Part shown: positions 16,894-25,214 of the stretch, piece by piece
Numbering within the stretch: position 1 is the first letter of the stretch
Layout of the letters: every line of letters begins with the position of its first letter
NCBI RefSeq assembly: GCF_009659625.1
Contig: NZ_VOIW01000001.1
Span: forward strand, 806,001 to 870,000
Direction: 5' to 3'
Length of the DNA stretch: 64,000 nucleotides
From: Pseudomonas haemolytica
GTDB taxonomy: Bacteria > Pseudomonadota > Gammaproteobacteria > Pseudomonadales > Pseudomonadaceae
The notes under the pieces: model-generated
Database searches by the model: none
What the model was told of the DNA's origin: nothing
What the model saw: the letters and a program-made list of their open reading frames with translations, nothing else
Position numbers and translations under genes: made by a program

Positions 16894-18400
16894 CAGCCAC
16901 GGCACGGCGCTGCAGGGCACGTTTGCGGTAAATGCGCACCAGCGGGAAGGCCAGCATCAGCGCGGTCAGCACCCACACACCGAAGGTGATCGGGCTCGAC
17001 CAGAGGATCTGCAGGTCACCGTTGGAGATCGACAGCGCGCGGCGCAGGTTCTGCTCCATCAAGCCGCCGAGGATAAAGCCCAGCAGCACCGGCGACAGAG
17101 GGAAGTCGAGTTTGCGCAGGATGTAGCCGAAGATACCGATGCCGACCATCAGGAACAGGTCGAACGTGGTGGCGTGAACCGCGTATACACCGATCGCGGT
17201 GATGATGGCGATCACCGGCACCAGCGCCCAGTTCGGCACGGCAAGGATGCGGGTGAAGATGCGGATCATCGGGATGTTGAGGATCACCAGCATGATATTG
17301 GCGATGAACAACGAGGCGATCAGGCCCCAGACGATGTCGGGTTGTTGTTGGAACAGCAGCGGGCCCGGGGTGATGTTGTACAGCGACAATGCGCCGATCA
17401 TCACTGCCGTGGTGCCCGAACCGGGTACGCCGAGGGTCAGCATCGGCACCAGGGCGCCGCAGGCGGAAGCGCCAATGGCGGTTTCCGGCGCTGCCAGGCC
17501 GCGCATGTCGCCCTGGCCGAATTTACCGCTGGCACCCGCCAGGCGTTTTTCGGTCATGTAGGCAACGGCCGAGGCCAAAGTCGCCCCGGCACCTGGCAAT
17601 ACGCCCATGATGAAACCGAGCAAACCGCAGCGGATGTTGACGACGAAGACCGCGCCAGCTTCCTTGAGGTTGAACATCATTCGTCCGGTGGCCTTCACGG
17701 CTTCCTGGCCACGATGGGTTTTTTCCAGCAGCAACAGGATCTCGCTGATGGAGAACAGGCCCAGTACTAACACCACAAACTGGATGCCGTCGGTGAGATG
17801 GATGTTATCGCCGGTAAAACGGTACACGCCGCTGTTGGCGTCGATGCCCACCGCCGAGAGGAACAGGCCGATCAGCGCTGCTACGAAAGTTTTCAATGGC
17901 TTGTCACCGGCCATGCCGCCGAGACAGACAATCGCGAACACCATCAGTACGAAATATTCCGCCGGCCCGAAGGCAATCGCCCATTTGGCCAGCAACGGCG
18001 CAAACAGCACCATGCCGCAGGTGGCGATGAACGCACCGATGAACGAACTCCACGCCGACAGCGACAGCGCTACGCCAGCCAGGCCTTTGCGGGCCATCGG
18101 GTAGCCGTCCAGGGTCGTCATCACGGTAGAGGCTTCACCCGGGATGTTGAGCAGGATCGAGCTGATACGGCCACCGTATTCACAGCCCAGGTACACCGCT
18201 GCCAACAGGATCAGCGCCGATTCGGGTGGCAGCCCCAGGGCAAACGCGATGGGGATCAACAATGCTACGCCGTTGATCGGTCCCAGGCCCGGCAGCAGGC
18301 CTACCACGGTGCCGATCAGGGTGCCGCACAGTGCGGTCACCAGGTTATAGGGGCTTAGCGCGACGCCGAAACCCTGGCCCAAATAGCCGAAAGTATCCAT
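16886..18400 (-). CDS. tctA: TctA: large membrane subunit of tripartite tricarboxylate transporter
   Basis: 504 aa, about twelve membrane helices. The conserved VVGLLPGLGPINGVALLIPIAFAL, CEYGGRISSILLNIPGEASTVMTTLDGYPMARKG and its repeat AALVPMLTLGVPGSGTTAVMIGAL (here in GALVPMLTLG) are TctA signatures. With TctB and the periplasmic binder TctC it imports citrate-type tricarboxylates using the ion gradient. Preceded by tctB by a single-base gap. Confidence 0.95.
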   Translation of the reverse strand: MDTFGYLGQGFGVALSPYNLVTALCGTLIGTVVGLLPGLGPINGVALLIPIAFALGLPPESALILLAAVYLGCEYGGRISSILLNIPGEASTVMTTLDGYPMARKGLAGVALSLSAWSSFIGAFIATCGMVLFAPLLAKWAIAFGPAEYFVLMVFAIVCLGGMAGDKPLKTFVAALIGLFLSAVGIDANSGVYRFTGDNIHLTDGIQFVVLVLGLFSISEILLLLEKTHRGQEAVKATGRMMFNLKEAGAVFVVNIRCGLLGFIMGVLPGAGATLASAVAYMTEKRLAGASGKFGQGDMRGLAAPETAIGASACGALVPMLTLGVPGSGTTAVMIGALSLYNITPGPLLFQQQPDIVWGLIASLFIANIMLVILNIPMIRIFTRILAVPNWALVPVIAIITAIGVYAVHATTFDLFLMVGIGIFGYILRKLDFPLSPVLLGFILGGLMEQNLRRALSISNGDLQILWSSPITFGVWVLTALMLAFPLVRIYRKRALQRRAVADV

Positions 18401-18401
18401 A

Positions 18402-18860
18402 TCAGTTCTCCAGAACGTCGAGCAGGCCGAGGGGCAGCGGCACATCCATGGCTTTATCGAACAGCAGGTAAAGACCAATCGCCATCAGGCTGACGATCAC
18501 CACGCTGGGTAACCAGCGGCCGCCATACAGGCGCGCCATAGGGATGCCGATCAGCATGCTGCTAAGGATGAAACCAAGGGGTTCGAAGGTGCCGGCGAAC
18601 ACGATCAACAGCGCGACGCACGCGCCGATCTTGATCAGGGTTTCGCGGTCCAGCGCGGGTTCTTCTTCGGTGTGCTTGGTCGGTTGCGGGCGAAACAGCA
18701 TGTAGATCAGCGCCAGGCTCATCAACCCGAGCATCAGCAACGGGTAGGCCCGAGGCCCCACGGGCTCGTAGGAAAACGATGCCTGGTATGGCCAGGCCAT
18801 CAGCGCGAGGACGGCGCAGGCCATCAGCAGCGTGGCGGCGAAAATGCGTTGTAAGAGCAT
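18402..18860 (-). CDS. tctB: TctB: small membrane subunit of tripartite tricarboxylate transporter
   Basis: 152 aa, four hydrophobic segments: IFAATLLMACAVLALMAW, AYPLLMLGLMSLALIYMLF, LIKIGACVALLIVFAGTF and LPSVVIVSLMAIGLYLLF. Position between tctC and tctA and the 'P-R-A-Y-P' loop after helix 1 support TctB, a fast-evolving subunit. ATG at 18860 is preceded by GGAG. Confidence 0.92.
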   Translation of the reverse strand: MLLQRIFAATLLMACAVLALMAWPYQASFSYEPVGPRAYPLLMLGLMSLALIYMLFRPQPTKHTEEEPALDRETLIKIGACVALLIVFAGTFEPLGFILSSMLIGIPMARLYGGRWLPSVVIVSLMAIGLYLLFDKAMDVPLPLGLLDVLEN

Positions 18861-18920
18861 GGGAAACTCCTGGGCCACGCCCGCTTGTGAGCATGAGCAT
18901 GGCCGCGCGACAAGGGGCAA

Positions 18921-19904
18921 TTACTGGATCAGGCCAAACTCTTTGGCCAACACTTTGTAATCAGCCACCTGTTTTTTCACATAGGTGTCCAATTCCGGGC
19001 CGGTCATGGCGAACGGGAACAGCTCGCGCTGGTCACGCAGTTTGGCGAAGTCTTCGGAGGCCAGCAGTTTGTCGAACGCGTCTTTCCACCAGGCATAGTC
19101 GGCATCGCTGACTTTTGGCCCGAGGTAGAAGCCGCGTACCACCGGCCAGACGATGTCGTAGCCTTGCTCTTTGGCAGTCGGAATGTCCTTCATTTCCGGC
19201 TCGTCCAGGCGCTGTTCCGAGAACACGGCCAGCAGGCGCATGTCACCGCTGAGGATGTGTGGCATGGAGTCTGAGATGTCGGTACTGCCTACCTGAATAT
19301 GACCGCCGAGCAGGGCTGTGGCGATTTCGCCGCCGCCTTCGAGCGCTACATAACGCAGCTCCCGTGGGTTGATCCCGGCCGCCTTGGCGATCAATGCGGT
19401 TTGCATCCAGTCCTGGCTGCCGACGGTGCCGCCGGAACCGATCACCACGCTACCCGGATCTTTCTTCAGGGCTTTTACCAAGTCGTCGAGGGTCTTGTAG
19501 GGCGAATCACTTTTCACCGCGATGGCACCGTAGCTGGTGCCGACGGCCGCCAGCCAACGCACGGCGCTTTCATCGAAACGCCCGAATTTGCCTTGGGCCA
19601 GGTTCAACAGCGAACCGCTGGACCAGGCCACCAGGGTGCCGGCGTCCGCTGGCCGTTGGGCGACCACGGCGTTATAGGCCACCGCGCCCACACCCCCAGG
19701 CATGTAGGTCACGCGCATCGGTTTGCTCAGCAACTTCTCGTTGACCAGCGCGCTTTGCGCCAGCTTGCAGGTCAGGTCAAAGCCGCCGCCGGGGGAGGCC
19801 GGGGCGATGCATTCCGGGCGCTTGGGTTCGTCGGCGGCCAGCAGTTGGCCGGCGAACAGCATGCAGCCGGCGGCGAGGGCAAGTTTACGCAGTGAAAGCG
19901 TCAT
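18921..19904 (-). CDS. tctC: TctC: periplasmic tricarboxylate-binding protein
   Basis: 327 aa, first gene of the operon. Signal peptide LRKLALAAGCMLFAGQLLAA, then a Bug/TctC-type binding domain: CIAPASPGGGFDLTCKLAQSAL holds the 'P-G-G-G-x-D' ligand loop and YMPGGVGAVAYNAVV the second loop. It delivers tricarboxylates to TctAB. ATG at 19904 follows GGAGATAACC; a second ATG 12 bases upstream is less well placed. Confidence 0.94.
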   Translation of the reverse strand: MTLSLRKLALAAGCMLFAGQLLAADEPKRPECIAPASPGGGFDLTCKLAQSALVNEKLLSKPMRVTYMPGGVGAVAYNAVVAQRPADAGTLVAWSSGSLLNLAQGKFGRFDESAVRWLAAVGTSYGAIAVKSDSPYKTLDDLVKALKKDPGSVVIGSGGTVGSQDWMQTALIAKAAGINPRELRYVALEGGGEIATALLGGHIQVGSTDISDSMPHILSGDMRLLAVFSEQRLDEPEMKDIPTAKEQGYDIVWPVVRGFYLGPKVSDADYAWWKDAFDKLLASEDFAKLRDQRELFPFAMTGPELDTYVKKQVADYKVLAKEFGLIQ

Positions 19905-20336
19905 GGTTATCTCCATCGTTGTTGTTATAGGGGGCTACTACCCGCGCACGACGCTATCGCTCACCCGCATGCGCACTTCATCCGCATCACGGGCTGAAGA
20001 GTGAGAACGGCACAGGGCACTGGCGAGGGCGGTTTGGGTCATGCGGGAAGAACGAGCAGGCGGGCAAGCCTGTGGCTGTGACGACAGCATCGTGATGTAC
20101 TCCGTTATTGTTCTTATTTTGACGAAAACGCATCGAGGCGTTTTTCGCGCGCTACGGATCAGATAGCTCGGCAGGCATAGACCACCGTCACTCGATGCTA
20201 AAGTGCGAAGCTTTCACTAACCTTTCAATTGCCTTTCAATGTTTTCCGGCTTCACAGGGCGGGTAGCGCCTGTAAACTCGCCGGCCAGCGGGCCCATGAA
20301 AAGCCGCGTCGACCATCCCCCATGAGGTAGAAATCC
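19905..20336. promoter_or_regulatory. tctC-tctD divergent regulatory region
   Basis: 432 bases separate the divergent tctCBA and tctDE operons. No gene is seen. Promoters for both directions and the TctD binding sites must lie here; the notable element is the CTTTCA triple repeat at 20211-20240. Confidence 0.6.
20211..20240 (+). promoter_or_regulatory. Three CTTTCA direct repeats at 11-base spacing (probable TctD box)
   Basis: CTTTCA starts at 20211, 20222 and 20233, exactly one helical turn apart; the last two extend to CTTTCAAT. OmpR/PhoB-family response regulators bind tandem half-sites with this 11-base period. Position about 100 bases before tctD fits an autoregulatory or divergent operator. 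Binding is inferred. Confidence 0.6.
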
Positions 20337-21008
20337 ATGCGTGTCCTTCTGGTTGAAGACCATTTGCAACTCGCCGACAGTGTCGCCCAAGCGCTCAAGA
20401 GCATGGGTTTGACCGTCGACGTGCTGCACGATGGCGTGGCGGCGGACCTGGCCTTGGGCAGCGAGGACTACGCGGCGGCGATCCTCGATGTGGGCTTGCC
20501 GCGCATGGACGGTTTCGAGGTGCTGGCGCGCTTGCGCGCCCGCGGCAAGAACCTGCCGGTGTTGATGCTGACGGCACGCAGTGATGTAAAAGACCGCGTG
20601 CATGGTCTGAACCTGGGCGCCGACGACTACCTGGCCAAACCATTTGAACTGACGGAACTCGAAGCTCGGGTCAAGGCGTTACTGCGACGCAGTGTGTTGG
20701 GCGGTGAGCGCCAGCAGGCTTGCGGGGTGCTGGTCTACGACCTCGACACCCGGCGCTTCACGGTCGGTGGCGACCTGATGACATTGACCTCCCGTGAGCA
20801 AGCCGTGCTTGAAGCCCTGATCGCCCGGCCGGGGCGGGTGATGAGCAAGGAGCAATTAGCTTCCCAGGTATTCGGTTTGGACGAAGAGGCCAGCCCCGAC
20901 GCCATCGAAATCTACGTGCACCGCCTGCGCAAGAAACTCGACGGCCAGCCCATCGCCATCGTGACTTTCCGCGGCCTTGGCTACTTGCTCGAAGCTCGCG
21001 ATGCATAA
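20337..21008 (+). CDS. tctD: TctD: OmpR-family response regulator
   Basis: 223 aa. Receiver domain with the acidic pair VEDH, phospho-acceptor in AILDVGLPRMDGFEV (about Asp51), Thr in LMLTARSD and Lys in YLAKPF; then an OmpR-type winged helix (LTSREQAVLEALIARPGRVMSKEQLA...DAIEIYVHRLRKKLDG). Controls tricarboxylate uptake together with the overlapping tctE kinase and the divergent tctCBA genes. Preceded by TGAGGTAG. Confidence 0.93.
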   Translation: MRVLLVEDHLQLADSVAQALKSMGLTVDVLHDGVAADLALGSEDYAAAILDVGLPRMDGFEVLARLRARGKNLPVLMLTARSDVKDRVHGLNLGADDYLAKPFELTELEARVKALLRRSVLGGERQQACGVLVYDLDTRRFTVGGDLMTLTSREQAVLEALIARPGRVMSKEQLASQVFGLDEEASPDAIEIYVHRLRKKLDGQPIAIVTFRGLGYLLEARDA

Positions 21009-22386
21009 GCCCAGCAGCCTGCGCTGGCGCCTGCTGTGGAACCTGGCGCTGTTGCTGGTGCTGTTGATGCTCGCCAGCGGCATGAGCGCGTATTGGAACG
21101 GTCGCGAAGCCGCTGACACTGCTTATGACCGCACCTTGCTGGCCTCGGCGCGCACCATCGCCGCCGGTTTGACCCAGGTGGACGGCACCCTCAGCGCGAA
21201 TGTGCCGTATGTGGCGCTGGACACCTTTGCCTACGACAGTGCCGGGCGTATTTATTACCAAGTCAATGATATTGATCAGAAGCTGATATCCGGTTACGAA
21301 AACCTTCCCGGCCCGCCACCCGGCACACCGCGCACCGACGATTACCCGGCGTTGGCGCGCTTCTACAACGCGATGTACCAGGGCCAGCCGGTACGGGTGG
21401 TGAGCCTGCTAAAGGCCGTCTCTGAACCGAACATGAATGGCATGGCGGAAATCCGCGTCGCGGAAACTGACGAAGCACGGGTCGCCATGGCCCGCAGCTT
21501 GATGGCCGACACCTTGTTGCGCCTGGGCATGCTGGCCATCGGTGCGCTGCTGCTGGTGTGGTTCGCCGTGAGCGCTGCGTTGCGCCCGTTGGAGCGTCTG
21601 CGTACGGCGGTAGAAGAGCGCCAGCCTGATGACCTGCGGCCATTGCCGCTGGTGGAGGTTCAGGATGAGTTCGGCCCGCTGGTGCGTTCCCTCAATCACT
21701 TCACCGAGCGCCTGCGCGGGCAGTTCGAGCGCCAGGCGCAGTTTATTGCTGACGCTGCCCACGAACTGCGTACGCCGCTGGCTGCGCTCAAGGCTCGTCT
21801 GGAGCTGGGCTTGCGCGCCGAAGAACCGACCACGTGGCGCAGCACCTTGGAAAGCGCCGCCCAAGGCACCGACCGCCTGACGCATTTGGCCAACCAGTTA
21901 TTGTCCCTGGCCCGTATCGAAAATGGTGCCCGGGCCATTGCCGAAGGGGGCGCGCAACTGCTCGACCTCAGCCAGTTGGCTCGCGAGCTGGGCATGGCCA
22001 TGGCGCCGCTGGCTCATGCACGGGGAGTGGCCTTGGCGCTGGAGGCGGACGAGCCGGTATGGCTGCGCGGCGAGCCGACACTGTTGAACGAGTTGCTGAG
22101 CAACCTGGTGGACAACGCCCTGGCCCACACGCCACCCGGGGGCAACGTCATTCTGCGGGTGACCGCGCCGGCGGTGCTGGAGGTCGAGGATGATGGCCCG
22201 GGTATCCCGCTGGATGAGCGGGACCGGGTGTTCGAGCGTTTTTATCGACGTAGCCAACAGGGCATGGGGTCTGGCTTGGGGCTGGCAATCGTCGGGGAGA
22301 TCTGCCGTGCGCACTTGGCGCAGATCAGCCTGCATGATGGCGAGTCGGCCGGGTTGAAAGTACGCGTGAGTTTTATCGCCGGTTGA
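21001..22386 (+). CDS. tctE: TctE: sensor histidine kinase
   Basis: 461 aa. First membrane helix LLWNLALLLVLLMLASGM, periplasmic sensor region, second helix around LGMLAIGALLLVWFAVSAAL, HAMP, HisKA with the phospho-His in ADAAHELRTPLAALKARLEL, and HATPase with NLVDNALAH (N box), EVEDDGPGIP (G1) and GSGLGLAIV (G2). The start ATG overlaps the tctD stop by 8 bases, so the pair is translationally coupled. Senses tricarboxylates by analogy with TctDE of other bacteria. Confidence 0.93.
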   Translation: MHKPSSLRWRLLWNLALLLVLLMLASGMSAYWNGREAADTAYDRTLLASARTIAAGLTQVDGTLSANVPYVALDTFAYDSAGRIYYQVNDIDQKLISGYENLPGPPPGTPRTDDYPALARFYNAMYQGQPVRVVSLLKAVSEPNMNGMAEIRVAETDEARVAMARSLMADTLLRLGMLAIGALLLVWFAVSAALRPLERLRTAVEERQPDDLRPLPLVEVQDEFGPLVRSLNHFTERLRGQFERQAQFIADAAHELRTPLAALKARLELGLRAEEPTTWRSTLESAAQGTDRLTHLANQLLSLARIENGARAIAEGGAQLLDLSQLARELGMAMAPLAHARGVALALEADEPVWLRGEPTLLNELLSNLVDNALAHTPPGGNVILRVTAPAVLEVEDDGPGIPLDERDRVFERFYRRSQQGMGSGLGLAIVGEICRAHLAQISLHDGESAGLKVRVSFIAG

Positions 22387-23208
22387 TCAGTAAAACATCG
22401 AGCGCGCTTCATCCAGTTCGGTGCGCAGGGCATCGCTGCAGGGGTCGATGCGCAATTTCTTGATGGCCGGCAACGTAGCCATCGGCACGTTCGCCAGGGG
22501 ATGGTCGGTGCCGCGGTGGCAGTACAGCGCGGCGACTTGCACCAGGTCGATGTAGTCCAGGTTCGCAGAGTCGCGCGTCAGGTCCAGGTATTGACCAGGC
22601 AGGTTCACCAGCATTTCCGGGAAGTCCCAGACGCGCAGCAGCTTGTCCCCCAGCAACGGGTGGATGCTGTCGATGACATGGTTGAGGCTGACCGGGTCGG
22701 ACAACAACTCATAGTCATCCTCGGCGTACGTCAGGATCGGCAGCACGCCAATCTGATGCACCAAGCCACCCAAGGCCGCCTGGTCTGGCTTGAGCTGGCT
22801 GTGGCGACGGCACAAGGCGTAACTGACGCCCGCCACTTCCAGGCTGCGACGCCATACATCGCGCATTTTCTGCTCGACCACATCGGAGCGAGCATGAAAG
22901 ATCTGCTCCATTACCAGGCCGATGGCCAGGTTACTGCTGTAGTTGGTGCCCAGCCGCGTGATGGCCGTGTGCAGGTCGGTGACTTCCTGGCTGGCCCGTA
23001 ACAGCGGGCTGTTGACCACCTTGATCAGGCGCGCCGACAAGGCGGTGTCGCGACTGATCACCTTGCTCAAGTGGCTGATACTGATCTCCGGGTCTTCGGC
23101 GGCCTGGCGAATTTTCAGGGCCACCTCCGGCAGTGTCGGCAGAACCAGGTCATCGTTGCCGATGGCCATCACCAAAGCCTGTTGGACTTTTTCCGCCAGC
23201 TCGTTCAT
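22387..23208 (-). CDS. HDOD-domain protein
   Basis: 273 aa, essentially one HDOD domain: LVLPTLPEVALKIRQAAEDPEISISHLSKVISRDTALSARLIKVVNSPL is the hallmark N-terminal block, and ALGGLVHQIGVLPIL the degenerate HD region lacking the metal-binding HD pair. HDOD proteins are non-catalytic signalling proteins. Convergent with tctE with no gap. No fused GGDEF or EAL domain. Confidence 0.88.
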   Translation of the reverse strand: MNELAEKVQQALVMAIGNDDLVLPTLPEVALKIRQAAEDPEISISHLSKVISRDTALSARLIKVVNSPLLRASQEVTDLHTAITRLGTNYSSNLAIGLVMEQIFHARSDVVEQKMRDVWRRSLEVAGVSYALCRRHSQLKPDQAALGGLVHQIGVLPILTYAEDDYELLSDPVSLNHVIDSIHPLLGDKLLRVWDFPEMLVNLPGQYLDLTRDSANLDYIDLVQVAALYCHRGTDHPLANVPMATLPAIKKLRIDPCSDALRTELDEARSMFY

Positions 23209-23244
23209 TCATGCTCTCTAGGGTGTTGCAAAAAGGTACGGCGA

Positions 23245-24186
23245 TTAGCGCTGGATCTCGCGATCACGGTCCAGTTGATAAGGCAGGTCCAGCAGGTGCA
23301 GGCCGGGGCCTTCCAGTGTGCTCAAACGCACGTCGCCACTGTCGGCAGCTTCGGCTTGCAACACGGCGAGAAGTTCAATCGACTGGTCTGCTTTTGCCGC
23401 GATGACGACTTCGCCGATCGCGCTATTGTGGCTGGGGGAAAACAAAGGCGTGCCAGGCTCGGGTAATTCGGCCGCCTCCAGGCTCAGGCGATACAGGCGT
23501 CGCTTGAGTTTACCCAGGTACTGCATGCGCGCGACAATTTCCTGACCGGTGTAGCAACCTTTCTTGAAACTCACGCCGCCTACGGCTTGCAGGTTGAGCA
23601 TCTGCGGGATGAACAGCTCGCGAGTCTGCGGCATCACTTGGCCGATACCCGCACGGATCTGGCCCAGTAGCCATGCATTCAAGTCAGCCTGCGGCAATTG
23701 CGCGGCCAGTTGGCTGCGCACGGCGTCAGATTGTTCACTGGGCACCCAGAGTTCGGCGCGGCCGGGGGAGACACGGATGGCGATCAATGTATCGGTGCGC
23801 ACCACACTGTCGGTCTCGACCGGTAGTTCCAGGCCAAGGGTGGCGAGGGAGGCGTCTGCGTCCGCCAGGCCGAAGCGAGCCCAGGCGGCGCTTTCGTCGG
23901 TGAGTTTGGATTTGGAGAACACCGCGTACTTTTTCAGGTCCGCCAGCTGTGGTTCGAGCAGCTCGGTGGCCATGGCCAGGAGTACGCCGTCCCCTTGCAG
24001 CAGGATGCGGAAGCTCGACTGCATGCGGCCTTTTTGCGTGCAGCGCGCGCCCAGGCTGGCCTGGGTGTCACTCAGGTAATTGAGGTTGCAGGTCAGTTGG
24101 CCCTGCAGGAACTTGGCAGCATCGGAGCCGCGGACGGCGAGAACGCCTTCGTGGGACAGCGGGCAGAAAAAAGCAGAGTCAGCCAT
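23245..24186 (-). CDS. ygfZ: YgfZ/GcvT-family folate-binding protein
   Basis: 313 aa. Folate-dependent protein assisting Fe-S cluster enzymes. The YgfZ signature KKGCYTGQEIVARMQYLGKLKRRLYRL contains the essential Cys of 'K-G-C-Y-x-G-Q-E'. The N-terminal half (LSHEGVLAVRGSDAAKFLQGQLTCNL) is the GcvT-like fold. Divergent from sdhE, as in other pseudomonads. Confidence 0.93.
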   Translation of the reverse strand: MADSAFFCPLSHEGVLAVRGSDAAKFLQGQLTCNLNYLSDTQASLGARCTQKGRMQSSFRILLQGDGVLLAMATELLEPQLADLKKYAVFSKSKLTDESAAWARFGLADADASLATLGLELPVETDSVVRTDTLIAIRVSPGRAELWVPSEQSDAVRSQLAAQLPQADLNAWLLGQIRAGIGQVMPQTRELFIPQMLNLQAVGGVSFKKGCYTGQEIVARMQYLGKLKRRLYRLSLEAAELPEPGTPLFSPSHNSAIGEVVIAAKADQSIELLAVLQAEAADSGDVRLSTLEGPGLHLLDLPYQLDRDREIQR

Positions 24187-24326
24187 GGGTCATCGCAGAT
24201 CAAAAAGTCATGGGTGCATCATAGAGGGGCGCCCGGCAAATGGATAGTTTCCGTATGGGGCGACCAAAGCCGACTGTTCCGGTCTCGTCGGGGCTGTATA
24301 CTTGCGCTCTATTTGAGGAGCGCTCC

Positions 24327-24581
24327 ATGGTCGAAGATGTAGAAATCAATCGCCTCTACTGGCACAGCCGTCGTGGCATGCTGGAGCTGGATGTGTTGTT
24401 GGTGCCGTTCACTAAAGAGGTGTACGCGACGCTCAATCAGGTGGACCGCGACCTCTACGTCAGGTTGCTGACTTGCGAAGACCAGGACATGTTTGGCTGG
24501 TTCATGGAGCGAGCCGAATCTGAAGATCCGGAGCTGCAACGCATGGTTCGGATGATCCTGGATCGTGTCCAGCCCAAGTAA
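24327..24581 (+). CDS. sdhE: SdhE: FAD assembly factor (succinate dehydrogenase flavinylation)
   Basis: 84 aa, the usual size. The motif [11 protein letters not shown] (residues 15-25) is the conserved R-G-M-x-E-x-D region that binds the flavoprotein subunit; FGWFM and a helical rest complete the five-helix domain. Promotes covalent FAD attachment in SdhA and FrdA. Preceded by GAGGAGCG. Overlaps the start of ygfX. Confidence 0.95.
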   Translation: MVEDVEINRLYWHSRRGMLELDVLLVPFTKEVYATLNQVDRDLYVRLLTCEDQDMFGWFMERAESEDPELQRMVRMILDRVQPK

Positions 24582-25011
24582 TCGCTTCGAATGCCGCTGG
24601 CAGGCCTCACGGCTGCTGCTGGCGGTGTATCTGCTTGCCCAACTGATCGCGCTGGGTAGCCTGCTGGTTCTGCACCTGTCTTATTCGAGCCTCGGCATCC
24701 TGTTATGCCTGGCTCACTGCGCCTGGGTTTTACCGCGCCATATCCTGCTTAATCACCGTTCGTCGATTCGTGGCCTGCGCCGTGACGATGACGGTTGGCA
24801 ACTATGGAGCGCCGCACGTGGCTGGCACGCAGTACAACTGCGTCCCGACAGTCTGGCCTTGCCGTTGATCGTGGTGTTGCGCTATCGAGTGCCCGGTGAG
24901 CTGCGGGTGCGCTCGATCTGTGTGCCGAAGGACGCGCAGGCCGCCGATATACACCGGCGCCTGCGGGTGCGCCTGAAGTTCAGCCGCCGTAGGTGGTCGG
25001 CACCAGGATAG
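24565..25011 (+). CDS. ygfX: YgfX/CptA-like membrane protein
   Basis: 148 aa, GTG start at 24565 inside the end of sdhE, the standard sdhE-ygfX overlap. Two membrane helices ([25 protein letters not shown] and [15 protein letters not shown]) precede a soluble basic tail. In E. coli the homologue has been described as a cytoskeleton-affecting toxin, but a role with SdhE is also proposed. Its last 32 bases overlap the displaced nadB tail on the other strand. Confidence 0.87.
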   Translation: MSSPSNRFECRWQASRLLLAVYLLAQLIALGSLLVLHLSYSSLGILLCLAHCAWVLPRHILLNHRSSIRGLRRDDDGWQLWSAARGWHAVQLRPDSLALPLIVVLRYRVPGELRVRSICVPKDAQAADIHRRLRVRLKFSRRRWSAPG

Positions 25012-25172
25012 TGTCGAGGGCTTCGGGCAGCATCTGCGGGTAGTCGAGGGTGTAATGCAGGCCTCGGCTTTCCTTGCGTTCCATGGCGCAGCGGATCATC
25101 AGCTCAGCTACTTGGGCGAGGTTGCGCAGTTCAATCAGGTCGCGGCTGACCTTATAGTTGCTGTAGAACTCG
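24980..25172 (-). pseudogene. nadB: Displaced original 3' tail of nadB
   Basis: Read leftwards, the sequence encodes [20 protein letters not shown]..., then [21 protein letters not shown] and an end ...[11 protein letters not shown] followed by a stop at 24980. This is the C-terminus of L-aspartate oxidase, colinear with residues at the end of the intact gene 6.6 kb away but with many synonymous differences. It has no start and was cut off by the element inserted at 25154-25172. Before insertion nadB and ygfX overlapped tail to tail. Confidence 0.93.
25154..25172. repeat. Attachment site core, left (attL side)
   Basis: ATAGTTGCTGTAGAACTCG, identical to 31762-31780. It lies in nadB codons for the E-F-Y-S-N-Y stretch. 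To its left is the displaced host tail, to its right the integrase gene. Confidence 0.85.
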
Positions 25173-25214
25173 ACCCTGTGAGGCTAAACCCAATGGATAC
25201 AGGGGTTTCAGCCG

